DNA of 23,008 nucleotides from Gammaproteobacteria bacterium UBA3067 (GCA_002366835.1 DFBZ01000045.1:1-23008); one strand, 5' to 3'. Shown: positions 1 to 8,892, counted from the stretch's first letter. Notes: generated by a model not told the origin, from the letters alone. Program-made: numbers and translations.

Positions 1-603
1 TGAACGAGAAATTGCAGTAAAAGCTTGGCGACCTCGGTATGCCGCCGATGTATTAGGGTTTAAGTCATCCGGAATAAATTCCCCCTTTTCAATAAGGTAG
101 CGGGGGTTTGCACTGAGACGGTAGTTATTATGGTTTAGCTCAGTGTTGTCAGCAGTTAAGTCTTTGGACAGCGCGGCGGTATTGGTATTACTTGCCCACC
201 AGTTTTGCTCGCTTTCACTTTCAAGGTAGCCAGCATTATCGGTGACAGCACCTTCTCCCCATAAGGGAACGCTGATGGATTCATCTTCATTAAGGCTAAT
301 GCTTACCGTGTTGTTGGCTTGATCGCTGTCTTGCAGATCTATGAGTTTAAATCCTGATCGCTTCTTATCCCCAGATTGGCCGAGGATAATTTCCGTGGCT
401 TCATTTAAAGCGGCTTCAGCACTTGTTAGCGCTAAGGTCTGGTTGCGGGTGTTTGAGACAATTTTGTGTTCCACCATGGTCGTTTTCATGGAAGAAACGC
501 CGAGCAAGGTGACTGCAATCATCAGAATCAGGCATATTAACAAGACTGAACCTTGTTGGCGGCTGCGTATGGCGTGCGCAGGGGTTGATGTGTTGGTATT
601 CAC
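1..603 (-). CDS. pilX: Type IV pilus minor pilin PilX (partial, C-terminus outside window)
   Basis: Minor pilin of the type IV pilus, part of the complex thought to prime pilus assembly in the inner membrane. The frame is open for 201 codons from a GTG at 603 to the window edge; the C-terminus is missing. The start is fixed by a 4-bp overlap (GTGA) with the pilW stop. The N-terminus has a short leader ending RQQG, then SVLLICLILMIAVTLLGVSS, the hydrophobic helix of the PilX_N family, followed by an EAALNEA stretch typical of PilX. The usual pilin Glu at mature position 5 is not present (Ile instead), which I recall is tolerated in PilX-type minor pilins. It is co-transcribed with pilW and pilV; pilY1 would be expected next, beyond the edge. 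Confidence 0.88.
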   Translation of the reverse strand, partial: MNTNTSTPAHAIRSRQQGSVLLICLILMIAVTLLGVSSMKTTMVEHKIVSNTRNQTLALTSAEAALNEATEIILGQSGDKKRSGFKLIDLQDSDQANNTVSISLNEDESISVPLWGEGAVTDNAGYLESESEQNWWASNTNTAALSKDLTADNTELNHNNYRLSANPRYLIEKGEFIPDDLNPNTSAAYRGRQAFTAISRS

Positions 604-1358
604 AGCATATTCCTCAAGGCAATGGTTTTTTCAAATAGCTTTGGTTCCAGACCTGGCATGGACGCGGCGAGTTTTAAGCTGACTTTGACGGCTCTAACAT
701 TATCCCAGTCACTTGCTGCGCTTACGTTTTGGGCATCGGTATAACGATTTACTGAGCCGTCCTGGGTGCTGTCTACGCCATATAGAAGTTGGAAGTCTGA
801 CACATTGTTGATTAAGGGCTGGCTATCTGGGTTGACGCCAGGTATTTGGCTGCGGCATATCAAGGAACCGTTAGTGGCGGAGATATAAAAGCCCATTTGA
901 ATGGCAGTATTATTAGGGATGAGTCTTCCGTTGCAGTCATGCCAGATCGCACCAATTCCTAATACGGCGGCATCACTGACTAATCGTATAAATACCTGAT
1001 CTGTGCCGCTTGCAGAATTGGGCTGATTTGTAACAGGTGTTTCTGTGTCATCAAACCCCCGTATGGCATCGCTTGAGGTGAATACTGTATTTGCCCATTG
1101 AGCCGCATTTTCTTGGAAATACTCCGCACGGTTTCCGTTTAAGTTAGAAAAATACCCAGCTTGTTGCAGCGCTTTTTCGAGAACCTGCAAAGCAAAACGA
1201 GCATTTTCTTGAATTTCCGTATTACCCATGATGACGGTATCTGACTTTACCGTTGCCAGGTAGGTTTGAATAACTGCTAGGCTCAAAAATAGACCCAAGG
1301 CGAGGGAGATCATTAATTCAACGAGAGAAAAACCTTTTGCTTTATAAGCGTGGGTCAT
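600..1358 (-). CDS. pilW: Type IV pilus minor pilin PilW
   Basis: Minor pilin PilW, about 252 residues. The start is taken at 1358 rather than the longer frame at 1382 because ATG 1358 overlaps the pilV stop as ATGA and leaves a short basic leader. Prepilin peptidase would cut after Gly9 (KAKG|FSLVELMIS), leaving the conserved Glu at mature position 5 and a hydrophobic helix to about residue 35. The rest is a soluble domain with the family signature of an aligned N-terminal helix (IQENARFALQVLEKALQQAG). It overlaps pilV by 4 bp upstream and pilX by 4 bp downstream, so translation is probably coupled. Its partners are the other minor pilins and PilY1 at the pilus tip or priming complex. Confidence 0.92.
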   Translation of the reverse strand: MTHAYKAKGFSLVELMISLALGLFLSLAVIQTYLATVKSDTVIMGNTEIQENARFALQVLEKALQQAGYFSNLNGNRAEYFQENAAQWANTVFTSSDAIRGFDDTETPVTNQPNSASGTDQVFIRLVSDAAVLGIGAIWHDCNGRLIPNNTAIQMGFYISATNGSLICRSQIPGVNPDSQPLINNVSDFQLLYGVDSTQDGSVNRYTDAQNVSAASDWDNVRAVKVSLKLAASMPGLEPKLFEKTIALRNML

Positions 1359-1867
1359 AGCTGAACCACCGTGCCCCAGCACAACACCTTGCCGCTTTCA
1401 TTGCCACAGTTCTCTGTATCAAGGGCTTGTGAAGTTCGGTAATCATCCCAGCGTATAGAAATCAGGTAGCGATTACTGTCGCCGTCAAATTTTTTCACCG
1501 TCGCACTGCCGGCAGGCAGTTGTTTTTCAACTTGCTCATACCATTGGTGTAAATCCCATTCTACTATCTGCGTTGCGTTACATTCTGTTGTTTGACAGTC
1601 TGTAGTACTGGCCGGTTTGGCGTCGACAACGTATTTACCGTTTCGAGCCTCCATTTTATTGGCCTGCATGCGGGCCAACATATCCCGGCTAAGCAAGTCA
1701 GCCTGGGTTCGAAAATAGGCACGTTGATTGGATTTTAGGCTTTGAGTCTGCATTTTAAGCACGCCGACAATACCCAGTGTCATAATCAATAGGGATATCA
1801 GAACTTCAATGAGGGTAAAGCCCTGGTGTTTTTTTTGTGAGTTAGGCCTGCGCATGGGTGGTGCCAT
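1355..1867 (-). CDS. pilV: Type IV pilus minor pilin PilV
   Basis: Minor pilin PilV, 170 residues, first of the three pilin genes seen here. The leader ends QG at residue 16, followed by FTLIEVLISLLIMTLGIVG with Glu at mature position 5, a complete class III signal sequence. The following segment (QAYFRTQADLLSRDMLARMQ-like) is typical of PilV. ATG 1867 is preceded by an in-frame stop, so no longer start exists; a second Met at residue 5 is possible. No clear Shine-Dalgarno is visible before either Met. In Pseudomonas fimT/fimU lie between ispH and pilV; here they are missing, so PilV may head its own transcript. Confidence 0.92.
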   Translation of the reverse strand: MAPPMRRPNSQKKHQGFTLIEVLISLLIMTLGIVGVLKMQTQSLKSNQRAYFRTQADLLSRDMLARMQANKMEARNGKYVVDAKPASTTDCQTTECNATQIVEWDLHQWYEQVEKQLPAGSATVKKFDGDSNRYLISIRWDDYRTSQALDTENCGNESGKVLCWGTVVQL

Positions 1868-2112
1868 TAATCAAGGGAAAGAAAGGCAGCTCTGAGCATT
1901 TTGAATGCAATACCCAAAGCGTTTCAAGGGGCAGGGTTTCTACTTCGTTTGGGATTAATTCAGAACTGCCCTGGCAATATTACTGCTCAGACAATAACCG
2001 AATTAGGGCCATTAAAACAGGAAATAGTGCCGAGTTTCGGCTTAGCGCTATATGCATGGACTCGGCTCTTATTGCGCCTACGGGCCACACACTAGAATGT
2101 GCTGCTGGCAGC
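1868..2112. other. Gene-free spacer between pilV and ispH
   Basis: These 245 bp hold no convincing gene on either strand. Reading the minus strand in three frames gave no prepilin signature (no G-F-T-L-x-E), so no fimT/fimU remnant is visible. A weak sigma-70-like pair for pilV may lie on the minus strand: TTGAAA (complement of 1922-1927), 18 bp, CAAAAT (complement of 1898-1903). This is only a suggestion. Confidence 0.3.
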
Positions 2113-3054
2113 TTAACGCGGGAGGCGCAGCTCTTTTGGCATGGAGAATACGACGTCCTCTTTTTCGCCCTCTAGCTCACTGGATGAGGTGCCGCCGAAT
2201 GCTTTAAGTTTTTCTACCACGCCATTTACTAAACTTTCTGGGGCGGATGCGCCGGCAGTGACGCCAACTGCATGAATATTTTCAAGCCAGGATTTATCGA
2301 TTTCTTCAGCATTATCAATTAAGTAGGAAGTGGCGCCGCAACGTTCTGCCAGTTCGCGCAATCGGTTGGAATTAGAGCTGTTGGGTGAGCCCACGACTAA
2401 AACTAAATTACATTCCAGTGCTAATGTTTTTACAGCATCCTGGCGGTTTTGGGTGGCGTAACAAATGTCATCTTTACGCGGCCCATTAATAGAAGGAAAG
2501 CGCTCTTTCAGGGCATTAATGATGTCTCGGGTATCATCTACAGATAAGGTGGTTTGGGTGGCATACCTCAGATTATTAGGATCTTTGATGACTAGTTTTG
2601 CAACGTCTTCACAGTTTTCAACTAAATAGATGCCTCCTGCGCTAAGGTCGGCATATTGGCCCATGGTGCCTTCTACTTCGGGGTGACCCGCATGGCCAAT
2701 GAGAATGAGTTCGCTGCCGAGACCACTTTGATGCTGCACTTCTTTGTGCACCTTTGTTACCAATGGGCAGGTGGCGTCAAAGACGCGCAGGTCGCGAGAT
2801 CTGGCTTCTGTCTGCACGGCTTGTGAGACCCCGTGGGCACTGAATATCACCAGGTTACCGTCGGGCACCTCATTGAGTTCATCAACAAAAATGGCGCCTC
2901 GGTCGCGCAGGCCATCCACGACAAATTTGTTATGGACGACTTCGTGGCGAACATAGACGGGTGCGCCATAAATATCGAGTGCGCGATTCACGATGTCGAT
3001 GGCTCTATCTACTCCCGCACAAAAGCCACGGGGGTTCGCCAGTTTAATTTCCAT
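2113..3054 (-). CDS. ispH: 4-hydroxy-3-methylbut-2-enyl diphosphate reductase IspH
   Basis: Last enzyme of the MEP isoprenoid pathway: reduces HMBPP to IPP and DMAPP with a [4Fe-4S] cluster, in the cytoplasm. The 313-residue length is normal. Cluster cysteines are visible at Cys12 (NPRGFCAGVDR), Cys96 (DATCPLVTKVH) and Cys198 (ICYATQNRQ). Substrate-binding residues of the family are also seen: His41 (EVVHNKFV), His124 and Glu126 (GHAGHPEVEGT), a TQTTLS block, and GSPNSSNSNRL. The start codon shares one base with the fkpB stop (TAATG), so it is translated from the fkpB transcript. Gene order ileS-lspA-fkpB-ispH is the conserved gammaproteobacterial one. Confidence 0.98.
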   Translation of the reverse strand: MEIKLANPRGFCAGVDRAIDIVNRALDIYGAPVYVRHEVVHNKFVVDGLRDRGAIFVDELNEVPDGNLVIFSAHGVSQAVQTEARSRDLRVFDATCPLVTKVHKEVQHQSGLGSELILIGHAGHPEVEGTMGQYADLSAGGIYLVENCEDVAKLVIKDPNNLRYATQTTLSVDDTRDIINALKERFPSINGPRKDDICYATQNRQDAVKTLALECNLVLVVGSPNSSNSNRLRELAERCGATSYLIDNAEEIDKSWLENIHAVGVTAGASAPESLVNGVVEKLKAFGGTSSSELEGEKEDVVFSMPKELRLPR

Positions 3055-3545
3055 TATTGCTCTCCCGCTGCTGAATTTGTTTCAATTGCCACAATTTCCA
3101 CTTTAAAGAGTAAGTCGCGACCTGAGAGTGGGTGATTAAAGTCGATGTGGACTTCGTCATCGTCAAAATCAGCCACCATGCCGGGCAGCTCTTTTCCATC
3201 TTGTTGTGCAAAGGAGAGCATCAAGCCTTGCTCTAGGGTGATGTCTGTACCGAATTCAGAGCGTTTCATGCGCTGGATATTGGCTTGCTGGCGTTCGCCG
3301 AAGCCTTCCTTTGTTGGTACTTGAAATGTTTGTGCGTCTCCAACATGCATACCGAGCAGGCGCTTTTCAAAACCCGGTAGAAGACTGCTATCTCCCATTA
3401 CAAAGGTACCGGGCTTACCGTTAAAGGTGGAGTCTAATTCCTGTTGGCTTTCGTCATCCAGAGCAATGGAAAAATGCAAAGTGACCTTGCTGGATAGGCC
3501 TATGCTCGGAAGGTCAGGCTTAGGGGATAAGTGCTCTTTATTCAT
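3054..3545 (-). CDS. fkpB: FKBP-type peptidyl-prolyl cis-trans isomerase (SlpA/FkpB)
   Basis: SlyD/SlpA-type FKBP, a cytoplasmic proline isomerase and probable chaperone. 163 residues, close to the family size. The FKBP half is recognisable from VTLHFSIALDD and GDSSLLPGFEKRLLGM (the family PGFE motif) with VGDAQTFQVP; the insert-in-flap chaperone segment spans roughly residues 85-140 (FGERQQANIQRMKRSEF ... HIDFNHPLSGRDLLFKV). NHPLAG-like text near the end is diagnostic of the SlyD/SlpA group. It lacks the His-rich metal tail of SlyD, which favours SlpA. It lies 32 bp after lspA and overlaps ispH by one base. Confidence 0.95.
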   Translation of the reverse strand: MNKEHLSPKPDLPSIGLSSKVTLHFSIALDDESQQELDSTFNGKPGTFVMGDSSLLPGFEKRLLGMHVGDAQTFQVPTKEGFGERQQANIQRMKRSEFGTDITLEQGLMLSFAQQDGKELPGMVADFDDDEVHIDFNHPLSGRDLLFKVEIVAIETNSAAGEQ

Positions 3546-3577
3546 AATACTTCTACTCTTGTTGCAGGCCCGTGAAG

Positions 3578-4114
3578 CTATTTGCCAGGGTTGCGGATAA
3601 CGTCAATGACCATCATGATGGCACCAATGGTGATGGCGGAATCGGCAATATTAAAGGCAGGAAAGTGGGAGGTGGCCCAGTAAAAATCGAGAAAGTCCAC
3701 GACATAACCCAAAACGACACGATCATAAAGATTACCAATCGCACCGCCCAAAATAAGGCTGAGGGAGGCTGCCATCCAAGGGTCATTTTTAGGCAATCGT
3801 TTTAACCAGATGGTGATTCCGATACTTGTGGCCAGTGCCACGGCTGCCAGTGCATAACGCTGCCAGCCACCAGCATCACTCAGAAAGCTGAAGGCTGCAC
3901 CGTAGTTATGGGCCAGCGTGAAATTAAAAAAAGGCAGCATTGCTATCGGCTGATAGAGCTCCATCATGCTGCTGGCGACTTGCTTGCTGATTTGATCCAG
4001 CACAATAACTAGCAGTGTTAGCCAGAGCCACTGCAGCATTCCAAGGGGAATGTTCTGCTCTGCTGGGTTTTCTGTACTGGCTGTTGTGTCGTCTGTTTTA
4101 TTTTTGTTGAGCAT
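3578..4114 (-). CDS. lspA: Lipoprotein signal peptidase (signal peptidase II)
   Basis: Inner-membrane aspartyl protease that removes the signal peptide from diacylated prolipoproteins. 178 residues with four hydrophobic segments (about 27-48, 84-104, 114-128, 153-172). The two catalytic aspartates are in place: Asp140 in YVVDFLDFYW and Asp158 in FNIADSAITIG. Conserved DQISK (40-44) and NYGAAFSFL (70-78) are also present. The N-terminus carries about 25 polar residues before the first membrane segment, longer than in E. coli; a later Met at residue 26 is possible but ATG 4114 directly abuts the ileS stop (TAGATG), which supports coupling. Confidence 0.97.
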   Translation of the reverse strand: MLNKNKTDDTTASTENPAEQNIPLGMLQWLWLTLLVIVLDQISKQVASSMMELYQPIAMLPFFNFTLAHNYGAAFSFLSDAGGWQRYALAAVALATSIGITIWLKRLPKNDPWMAASLSLILGGAIGNLYDRVVLGYVVDFLDFYWATSHFPAFNIADSAITIGAIMMVIDVIRNPGK

Positions 4115-6940
4115 CTAGGCAAAAGACCTCGTTTCTCCATCGCCTTCTACATTGTCAATGCAGCGGCCGCATAATTCCGGATGTTCTTCGTGTGTGCCCA
4201 CATCTTCGCGATGGTGCCAGCAGCGTGCACACTTGGTGTGATCGGAAGATTTTGCCACCAACATCAGGCCTTCTACATCGGTTTGCAGGGCGTCGGCCGG
4301 AGCATCTTCCAAGGGGGCGAGTTTTGCGGCAGAGGTAATGGTGACAAAGCGCAGTTCATTGCCCAGCCTTTCCAACTTGGAATTGAGATCACTTTGGCAG
4401 TACAGAGTGACTTCTGCATCCAGACCAGAGCCCACATTGCCTGCCTTACGTTCGGCTTCAAGTTGCTTGTTAATGGCGGTTTTAACTTGCAGCAGGGTTT
4501 CCCAATAATCACGATCGAGGCCGGTTTTCTCCGCATCGAATTCATCCATCTGTGTATACCAGGTGGAAAGGAAAACGGATTCTTCTCGTTCACCCGGCAG
4601 GCAGGTCCAGATTTCTTCGGCGGTAAAACTCATGATGGGCGCAATCCAGCGCACCATGGCTTCGGCAACGTGATAAAGGGCGGTTTGGGCTGATCGGCGG
4701 GGCAGGCTATCTGCCTGGCAGGTGTACTGGCGATCTTTGATAATGCTGAGGTAAAAACCACCCAAGTCCACGATGCAGAAGTTATGCAAACGCTGGTAGA
4801 TCTGATGGAACTGGTAGCTTTCGTAAGCGGCTTCAATTTCGCGCTGCAGTAACAGTGCGCGGTCTACCATCCAACGATCCAGCTCGAGCATATCTGCCGC
4901 AGCGATGCTGTTTTTATCAGGGTCAAAACCATTCAGGTTAGCGAGCAAAAAGCGGCTGGTATTACGAATACGGCGATAGGAGTCAGACATACGTTTGAGG
5001 ATTTCATCGGAAACACTCATCTCGTTACGGTAATCGGTTGCAGCGACCCATAAGCGAATGATGTCTGCGCCAAGGGTTTTCATGACTTTTTGCGGTGCGA
5101 TGACGTTGCCCAGAGACTTGGACATCTTGCGGCCGTTTTCATCTACCGTAAAGCCGTGGGTCAGCACTGAGCGATAAGGGGCTTCGTTACGGCTGGCGAC
5201 ACAGGTTAGCAAGGAGGATTGGAACCAGCCTCGGTGTTGGTCCGAGCCTTCCAGATAAAGGTCAGCGGGGAAAGACAATTCGTCGCGCTCATCGACAACG
5301 CAAGCATGGGTGACGCCAGAGTCAAACCATACATCGAGGGTGTCGATAATTTTGTCATAGTTGTCAGCTTCGTTGCCAAGCAGCTCGGCCGCGTCTAAAT
5401 CAAACCAAGCATCAATGCCGGCCGCTTCAACTCGCAGGGCAACTTCTTCGATTAAACGCTGGGTATCAGGGTGAAGATCACCGCTTTCTTTGTGTACAAA
5501 CAAGGTGATGGGTACACCCCATGTGCGCTGGCGAGAAATGCACCAGTCGGGACGGTTGCCCACCATGCCCTGAATACGCGCCTTACCCCAATCTGGCATC
5601 CAGTTCACTTCGTTGATGACTTCTTCGGCGCGCTGTTGCAAGCCGTTTTGAGTCATGCTGACAAACCATTGAGGCGTGGCGCGGAAAATAAGAGGTGTTT
5701 TGTGTCGCCAGCAGTGGGGAAAGCTGTGGGTAATTTTCTCGTATCCAAACAGCACCTGCTGTTCTTTGAGCAGTTCAATAATGGCTTCGTTGGCTTTGTT
5801 AACATGCATGCCGGCAAAGCGTTCGGTATTGGGCAGGTAAACCCCTGCGCCACTCACGGGGTTTTCTACCGGCAGGTCATATTTCTGACCGATGATGAAA
5901 TCGTCTTGGCCGTGACCAGGGGCGGTATGCACAGCGCCGGTTCCTGCTTCGGCCGTGACGTGTTCGCCGACAATGACAGGTACTTGGCGCTGATAAAACG
6001 GGTGTTGTAACGATAACCCTTCAAGCGCAGAGCCTGTGGCCGTGCCGATAACACTGACGTTTTCCAGTGCATAACGTTGTGCTACATCGTCTTTTAGACT
6101 GTCGGCCACAATTAAACCGACATCGCGGCCCTGGTGTGTGGCTTTGATCAGGCTGTATTCAAATTCAGGGTGCAGGGAAACCGCCTGGTTTGCTGGTAAT
6201 GTCCAGGGCGTGGTTGTCCAGATAACAATATATAAGGGAAGGCTTGCTGGGATGTCTGTCGCCATTTTAGTGGCAAGATCAGCGTGATCGGCCACCCCAA
6301 AACCCACATCAATGGCATGAGATTGTTTGTCCTGATATTCCACCTCGGCTTCTGCCAGGGCTGAACCGCAGTCCATACACCAGTGAACAGGTTTTGCGCC
6401 CTTATGGAGGTGGCCGTTGTTTACGATCTTGCCCAGGGTGCGGATAATATTCGCTTCGAACTTGTAGTCCATGGTGAGGTAGGGGTTTTCCCAGTCACCT
6501 GTTACACCGAGGCGGATAAAATCTTTACGTTGGCCGTCCACCTGTTTTTGTGCGTAGGTGCGGCAAGCTTTACGGAATTCAGAGGGGCTGACTTTTACGC
6601 CCGCTTTGCCTACCTTTTTTTCTACATTTAATTCGATGGGCAGGCCGTGGCAATCCCAGCCGGGAATATAAGGTGCATCGAAACCGCTGAGTGTCTTGGA
6701 TTTAACAATAATGTCTTTCAGGATTTTATTCACGGCATGGCCAATATGAATATCGCCATTGGCATAAGGAGGGCCATCGTGCAGGATGAATGAAGGGCGG
6801 CCTTTGCCGGTTTCACGCATTTTTTGATACAGGCCCATATCCTGCCAGAATTTAAGGCGCTCTGGCTCCCGCTGTGCGAGATTAGCTTTCATCGGAAAAG
6901 AGGTGTTGGGAAGATTTAAGGTATGTTTGTAGTCACTCAT
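4115..6940 (-). CDS. ileS: Isoleucyl-tRNA synthetase
   Basis: Class I aminoacyl-tRNA synthetase charging tRNA-Ile with isoleucine, with an editing domain that clears mischarged valine. 941 residues, full length for the bacterial enzyme. Visible: PPYANGDIHIGH with the HIGH motif at 65-68; the CP1 editing region with TTTPWTLPAN and GTGAVHTAPGHGQDD; DVWFDSG; the KMSKS motif at 605-609; and a C-terminal zinc finger with Cys904, Cys907, Cys924 and Cys927. The zinc-finger tail marks the bacterial, mupirocin-sensitive-type isoform rather than the eukaryote-like form. It lies 35 bp after ribF and abuts lspA. Confidence 0.99.
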   Translation of the reverse strand: MSDYKHTLNLPNTSFPMKANLAQREPERLKFWQDMGLYQKMRETGKGRPSFILHDGPPYANGDIHIGHAVNKILKDIIVKSKTLSGFDAPYIPGWDCHGLPIELNVEKKVGKAGVKVSPSEFRKACRTYAQKQVDGQRKDFIRLGVTGDWENPYLTMDYKFEANIIRTLGKIVNNGHLHKGAKPVHWCMDCGSALAEAEVEYQDKQSHAIDVGFGVADHADLATKMATDIPASLPLYIVIWTTTPWTLPANQAVSLHPEFEYSLIKATHQGRDVGLIVADSLKDDVAQRYALENVSVIGTATGSALEGLSLQHPFYQRQVPVIVGEHVTAEAGTGAVHTAPGHGQDDFIIGQKYDLPVENPVSGAGVYLPNTERFAGMHVNKANEAIIELLKEQQVLFGYEKITHSFPHCWRHKTPLIFRATPQWFVSMTQNGLQQRAEEVINEVNWMPDWGKARIQGMVGNRPDWCISRQRTWGVPITLFVHKESGDLHPDTQRLIEEVALRVEAAGIDAWFDLDAAELLGNEADNYDKIIDTLDVWFDSGVTHACVVDERDELSFPADLYLEGSDQHRGWFQSSLLTCVASRNEAPYRSVLTHGFTVDENGRKMSKSLGNVIAPQKVMKTLGADIIRLWVAATDYRNEMSVSDEILKRMSDSYRRIRNTSRFLLANLNGFDPDKNSIAAADMLELDRWMVDRALLLQREIEAAYESYQFHQIYQRLHNFCIVDLGGFYLSIIKDRQYTCQADSLPRRSAQTALYHVAEAMVRWIAPIMSFTAEEIWTCLPGEREESVFLSTWYTQMDEFDAEKTGLDRDYWETLLQVKTAINKQLEAERKAGNVGSGLDAEVTLYCQSDLNSKLERLGNELRFVTITSAAKLAPLEDAPADALQTDVEGLMLVAKSSDHTKCARCWHHREDVGTHEEHPELCGRCIDNVEGDGETRSFA

Positions 6941-6975
6941 GGAGGCTTAGCCAGTTTTTTTAATGGGTTGCTGTT

Positions 6976-7908
6976 TTACGCATTGTGTTTAAAAAACGCC
7001 TGCGCCTGCTCTATGTCTTTTCCTATCTGTTTCTTTAATAGCTCAAAATCACTAAAACGTTGCTCGTTACGCAGCTTCTTTAAGAAGGTGACGTTTGCGG
7101 TGCGCCCGTAAAGATCTGCGTTGCAATCAAGGAGGTGTACTTCAAGTAACTCCCCTTCGCCATCTACGGTAGGGCGTGTGCCCAGGTTTGCGACCCCTTG
7201 GTATTCGTCACCTTGTTCATCGTGCCAGTTCACCGCAAATACGCCTTGAAGGGGCGATTTTAGTCGATTAATCGGAATGTTCGCGGTGGGCACATTAATG
7301 GTTCGCCCCAAGGCCTTGCCGTGGATGACTTCGCCCTTGATGGCGTAAGGGGCGCCAAGTAGTGCTTCGGCTTGCTTAAAATCACCCTGCTCAAGCGCCT
7401 GACGAATAAGCGTGCTACTGACTCGGTTCTCGTTGTGTAATATCGACTGCGTATCGTCAACACTGAAGCCGTAACGTTGCCCAGCTTTCTGCAAGCGTGA
7501 AAAGTCGCCTTCACGGTCTTTGCCGAAACGGAAGTCGTCCCCAATGATCAGGTGCTTAACGGCGCTGCCATTAACGAGTAAATCAATAATAAACTGTTCG
7601 GGTGACTGTTCACTGAAGGCTTTATCGAAGGGGAGTATCAGTACGTAATCTACGCTTAATTCAGTTAACTTGTTGGCTTTGTCTTGAAAGGGTAGCAGCC
7701 GTGCAGGCGCTTTTTCTGGAGAGAAAAATTCCAGTGGTTGTGGTTCGAAGATCATCACGAGAGAAGCAAGGCCATGCTTTTGCCCATAATGCACCAAGCG
7801 CTCTACTAAGGCACGGTGGCCCATGTGGACGCCATCGAAGTTCCCAATAGTCGCAACAACACCTTCTAGCGGCGCTTTAAAATTTTCAATTCCGCGCACA
7901 AACTTCAT
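6976..7908 (-). CDS. ribF: Bifunctional riboflavin kinase / FMN adenylyltransferase
   Basis: Makes FMN from riboflavin and then FAD from FMN. 310 residues, normal length. The N-terminal adenylyltransferase domain has GNFDGVHMGH (22-31, the HxGH nucleotide-binding motif), followed later by GDDFRFGKDREGD. The C-terminal kinase domain starts near residue 190 with GKALGRTINVPTANI (the PTAN motif binding ATP/Mg) and YQGVANLGTRPTV. First gene of the ribF-ileS-lspA-fkpB-ispH run. In Pseudomonas relatives murJ lies upstream; here rluF does. Confidence 0.98.
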   Translation of the reverse strand: MKFVRGIENFKAPLEGVVATIGNFDGVHMGHRALVERLVHYGQKHGLASLVMIFEPQPLEFFSPEKAPARLLPFQDKANKLTELSVDYVLILPFDKAFSEQSPEQFIIDLLVNGSAVKHLIIGDDFRFGKDREGDFSRLQKAGQRYGFSVDDTQSILHNENRVSSTLIRQALEQGDFKQAEALLGAPYAIKGEVIHGKALGRTINVPTANIPINRLKSPLQGVFAVNWHDEQGDEYQGVANLGTRPTVDGEGELLEVHLLDCNADLYGRTANVTFLKKLRNEQRFSDFELLKKQIGKDIEQAQAFFKHNA

Positions 7909-7955
7909 GATTTGAACCGTGGCCAGGCCTTCCTGTGATTTTCGACGAACCAGCG

Positions 7956-7961
7956 AGTATA
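7956..7961 (-). promoter_or_regulatory. Possible -10 element ahead of ribF
   Basis: The minus strand reads TATACT here, 47 bp or so before the ribF start and after the rluF stop. No good -35 sits 17 bp upstream, so the call is weak. Confidence 0.22.
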
Positions 7962-7975
7962 AAGGATATTAAGGT

Positions 7976-7999
7976 GCCATGCAGCAGCTAATGCATGGC
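7976..7999 (-). terminator. Perfect 8-bp inverted repeat just after rluF
   Basis: GCCATGCA (7976-7983) and TGCATGGC (7992-7999) form an 8-bp stem with an 8-nt loop, 11 bp past the rluF stop. No T-run follows on the minus strand (ACCTTAATATCC), so it is not a classical intrinsic terminator; it may still protect or end the rluF message. Confidence 0.35.
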
Positions 8000-8010
8000 C
8001 GGCTTTCTGC

Positions 8011-8892
8011 TCAGCGTTGCCGGCTGGGCTTGCTCGGTCGGCGTGGTTTTCTCTTCGCGCCAGTCGCTGCTTTTTGTTTAAAGTGTTTACTGGGTTTTTT
8101 ACTGGGTTGTTTGCCGAGCTGTTTGTTAGCAGGTTTAGGCTTTCTGGTTTTCTTAGGGGCCGCCGCTTCGGATGATGAGTTTTCAACGGCACTTAATAAA
8201 ACAGTGAGCTCTTTCTCCGTTAAGTCGCGCCATTCCCCTACGGGCAGACCTTTTAGGCCGATGTTCATAATGCGAACGCGTTCAAGCTTAGTCACTTCGT
8301 AGTTAAAATGTTCGCACATGCGGCGGATCTGGCGGTTTAAGCCCTGAACTAATGTAATTCTAAAAACGAAAGGGCTCACTTTGGTGACTTTGCATTTTTT
8401 CGTGATGACGCCGAGCATGGGTACACCTGCGCTAATGCCAGCAATAAAATCATCGCGCAGGGGTTTGTTTACCGTGACTAAGTATTCTTTTTCATGTTTG
8501 TTGCCAGCGCGCAATATCTTGTTGACCAGATCACCGTTGCTGGTGAGAAAAATCAAACCCTGCGAGTCTTTGTCTAAGCGACCGATGGGGAAAATACGCA
8601 CGCTGTGTTTTACAAAGTCGACAATGTTATTTCTTTCGTTGCTTTCAGTGGTGCTCACAACGCCGACGGGTTTATTGAGAGCGATAAAAATAAACTCCTC
8701 GGCATCTTTTGGTTCAATTGCCTGGCCGTTAACTTTTACGTTATCTCCAGGAGAAACGCGGTCGCCAACTTTTGCGCGCTGGCCATTAATGAAGACATTG
8801 CCTTGCTCAATATAACGGTCTGCTTCCCTTCTGGAGCAGATGCCGCTTTCGCTGATGTATTTGTTTAATCGGGTTGTTGTGTGCTTATGCAT
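8011..8892 (-). CDS. rluF: 23S rRNA pseudouridine synthase, RluF type
   Basis: RsuA/RluB/E/F-family pseudouridine synthase; RluF modifies U2604 (E. coli numbering) of 23S rRNA. An S4 RNA-binding domain (RLNKYISESGICSRREADR, about 8-60) precedes the catalytic domain with ALNKPVGVVST (71-81), GRLDKDSQGL with catalytic Asp107, and GLNRQIRRMCEHF. The text LPVGEWRDLTEKEL closes the fold. The last ~45 residues are a Lys/Arg/Pro-rich tail like that of RluF (E. coli RluF is also about 290 residues and uses Asp107). No strong Shine-Dalgarno is seen. RluB/RluE are the alternatives but fit the tail and length less well. Confidence 0.88.
   Translation of the reverse strand: MHKHTTTRLNKYISESGICSRREADRYIEQGNVFINGQRAKVGDRVSPGDNVKVNGQAIEPKDAEEFIFIALNKPVGVVSTTESNERNNIVDFVKHSVRIFPIGRLDKDSQGLIFLTSNGDLVNKILRAGNKHEKEYLVTVNKPLRDDFIAGISAGVPMLGVITKKCKVTKVSPFVFRITLVQGLNRQIRRMCEHFNYEVTKLERVRIMNIGLKGLPVGEWRDLTEKELTVLLSAVENSSSEAAAPKKTRKPKPANKQLGKQPSKKPSKHFKQKAATGAKRKPRRPSKPSRQR

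Noticed and set aside
1359..1382. Longer PilW start at 1382.
   Set aside because: ATG 1358 gives the ATGA overlap with pilV and a normal short pilin leader.
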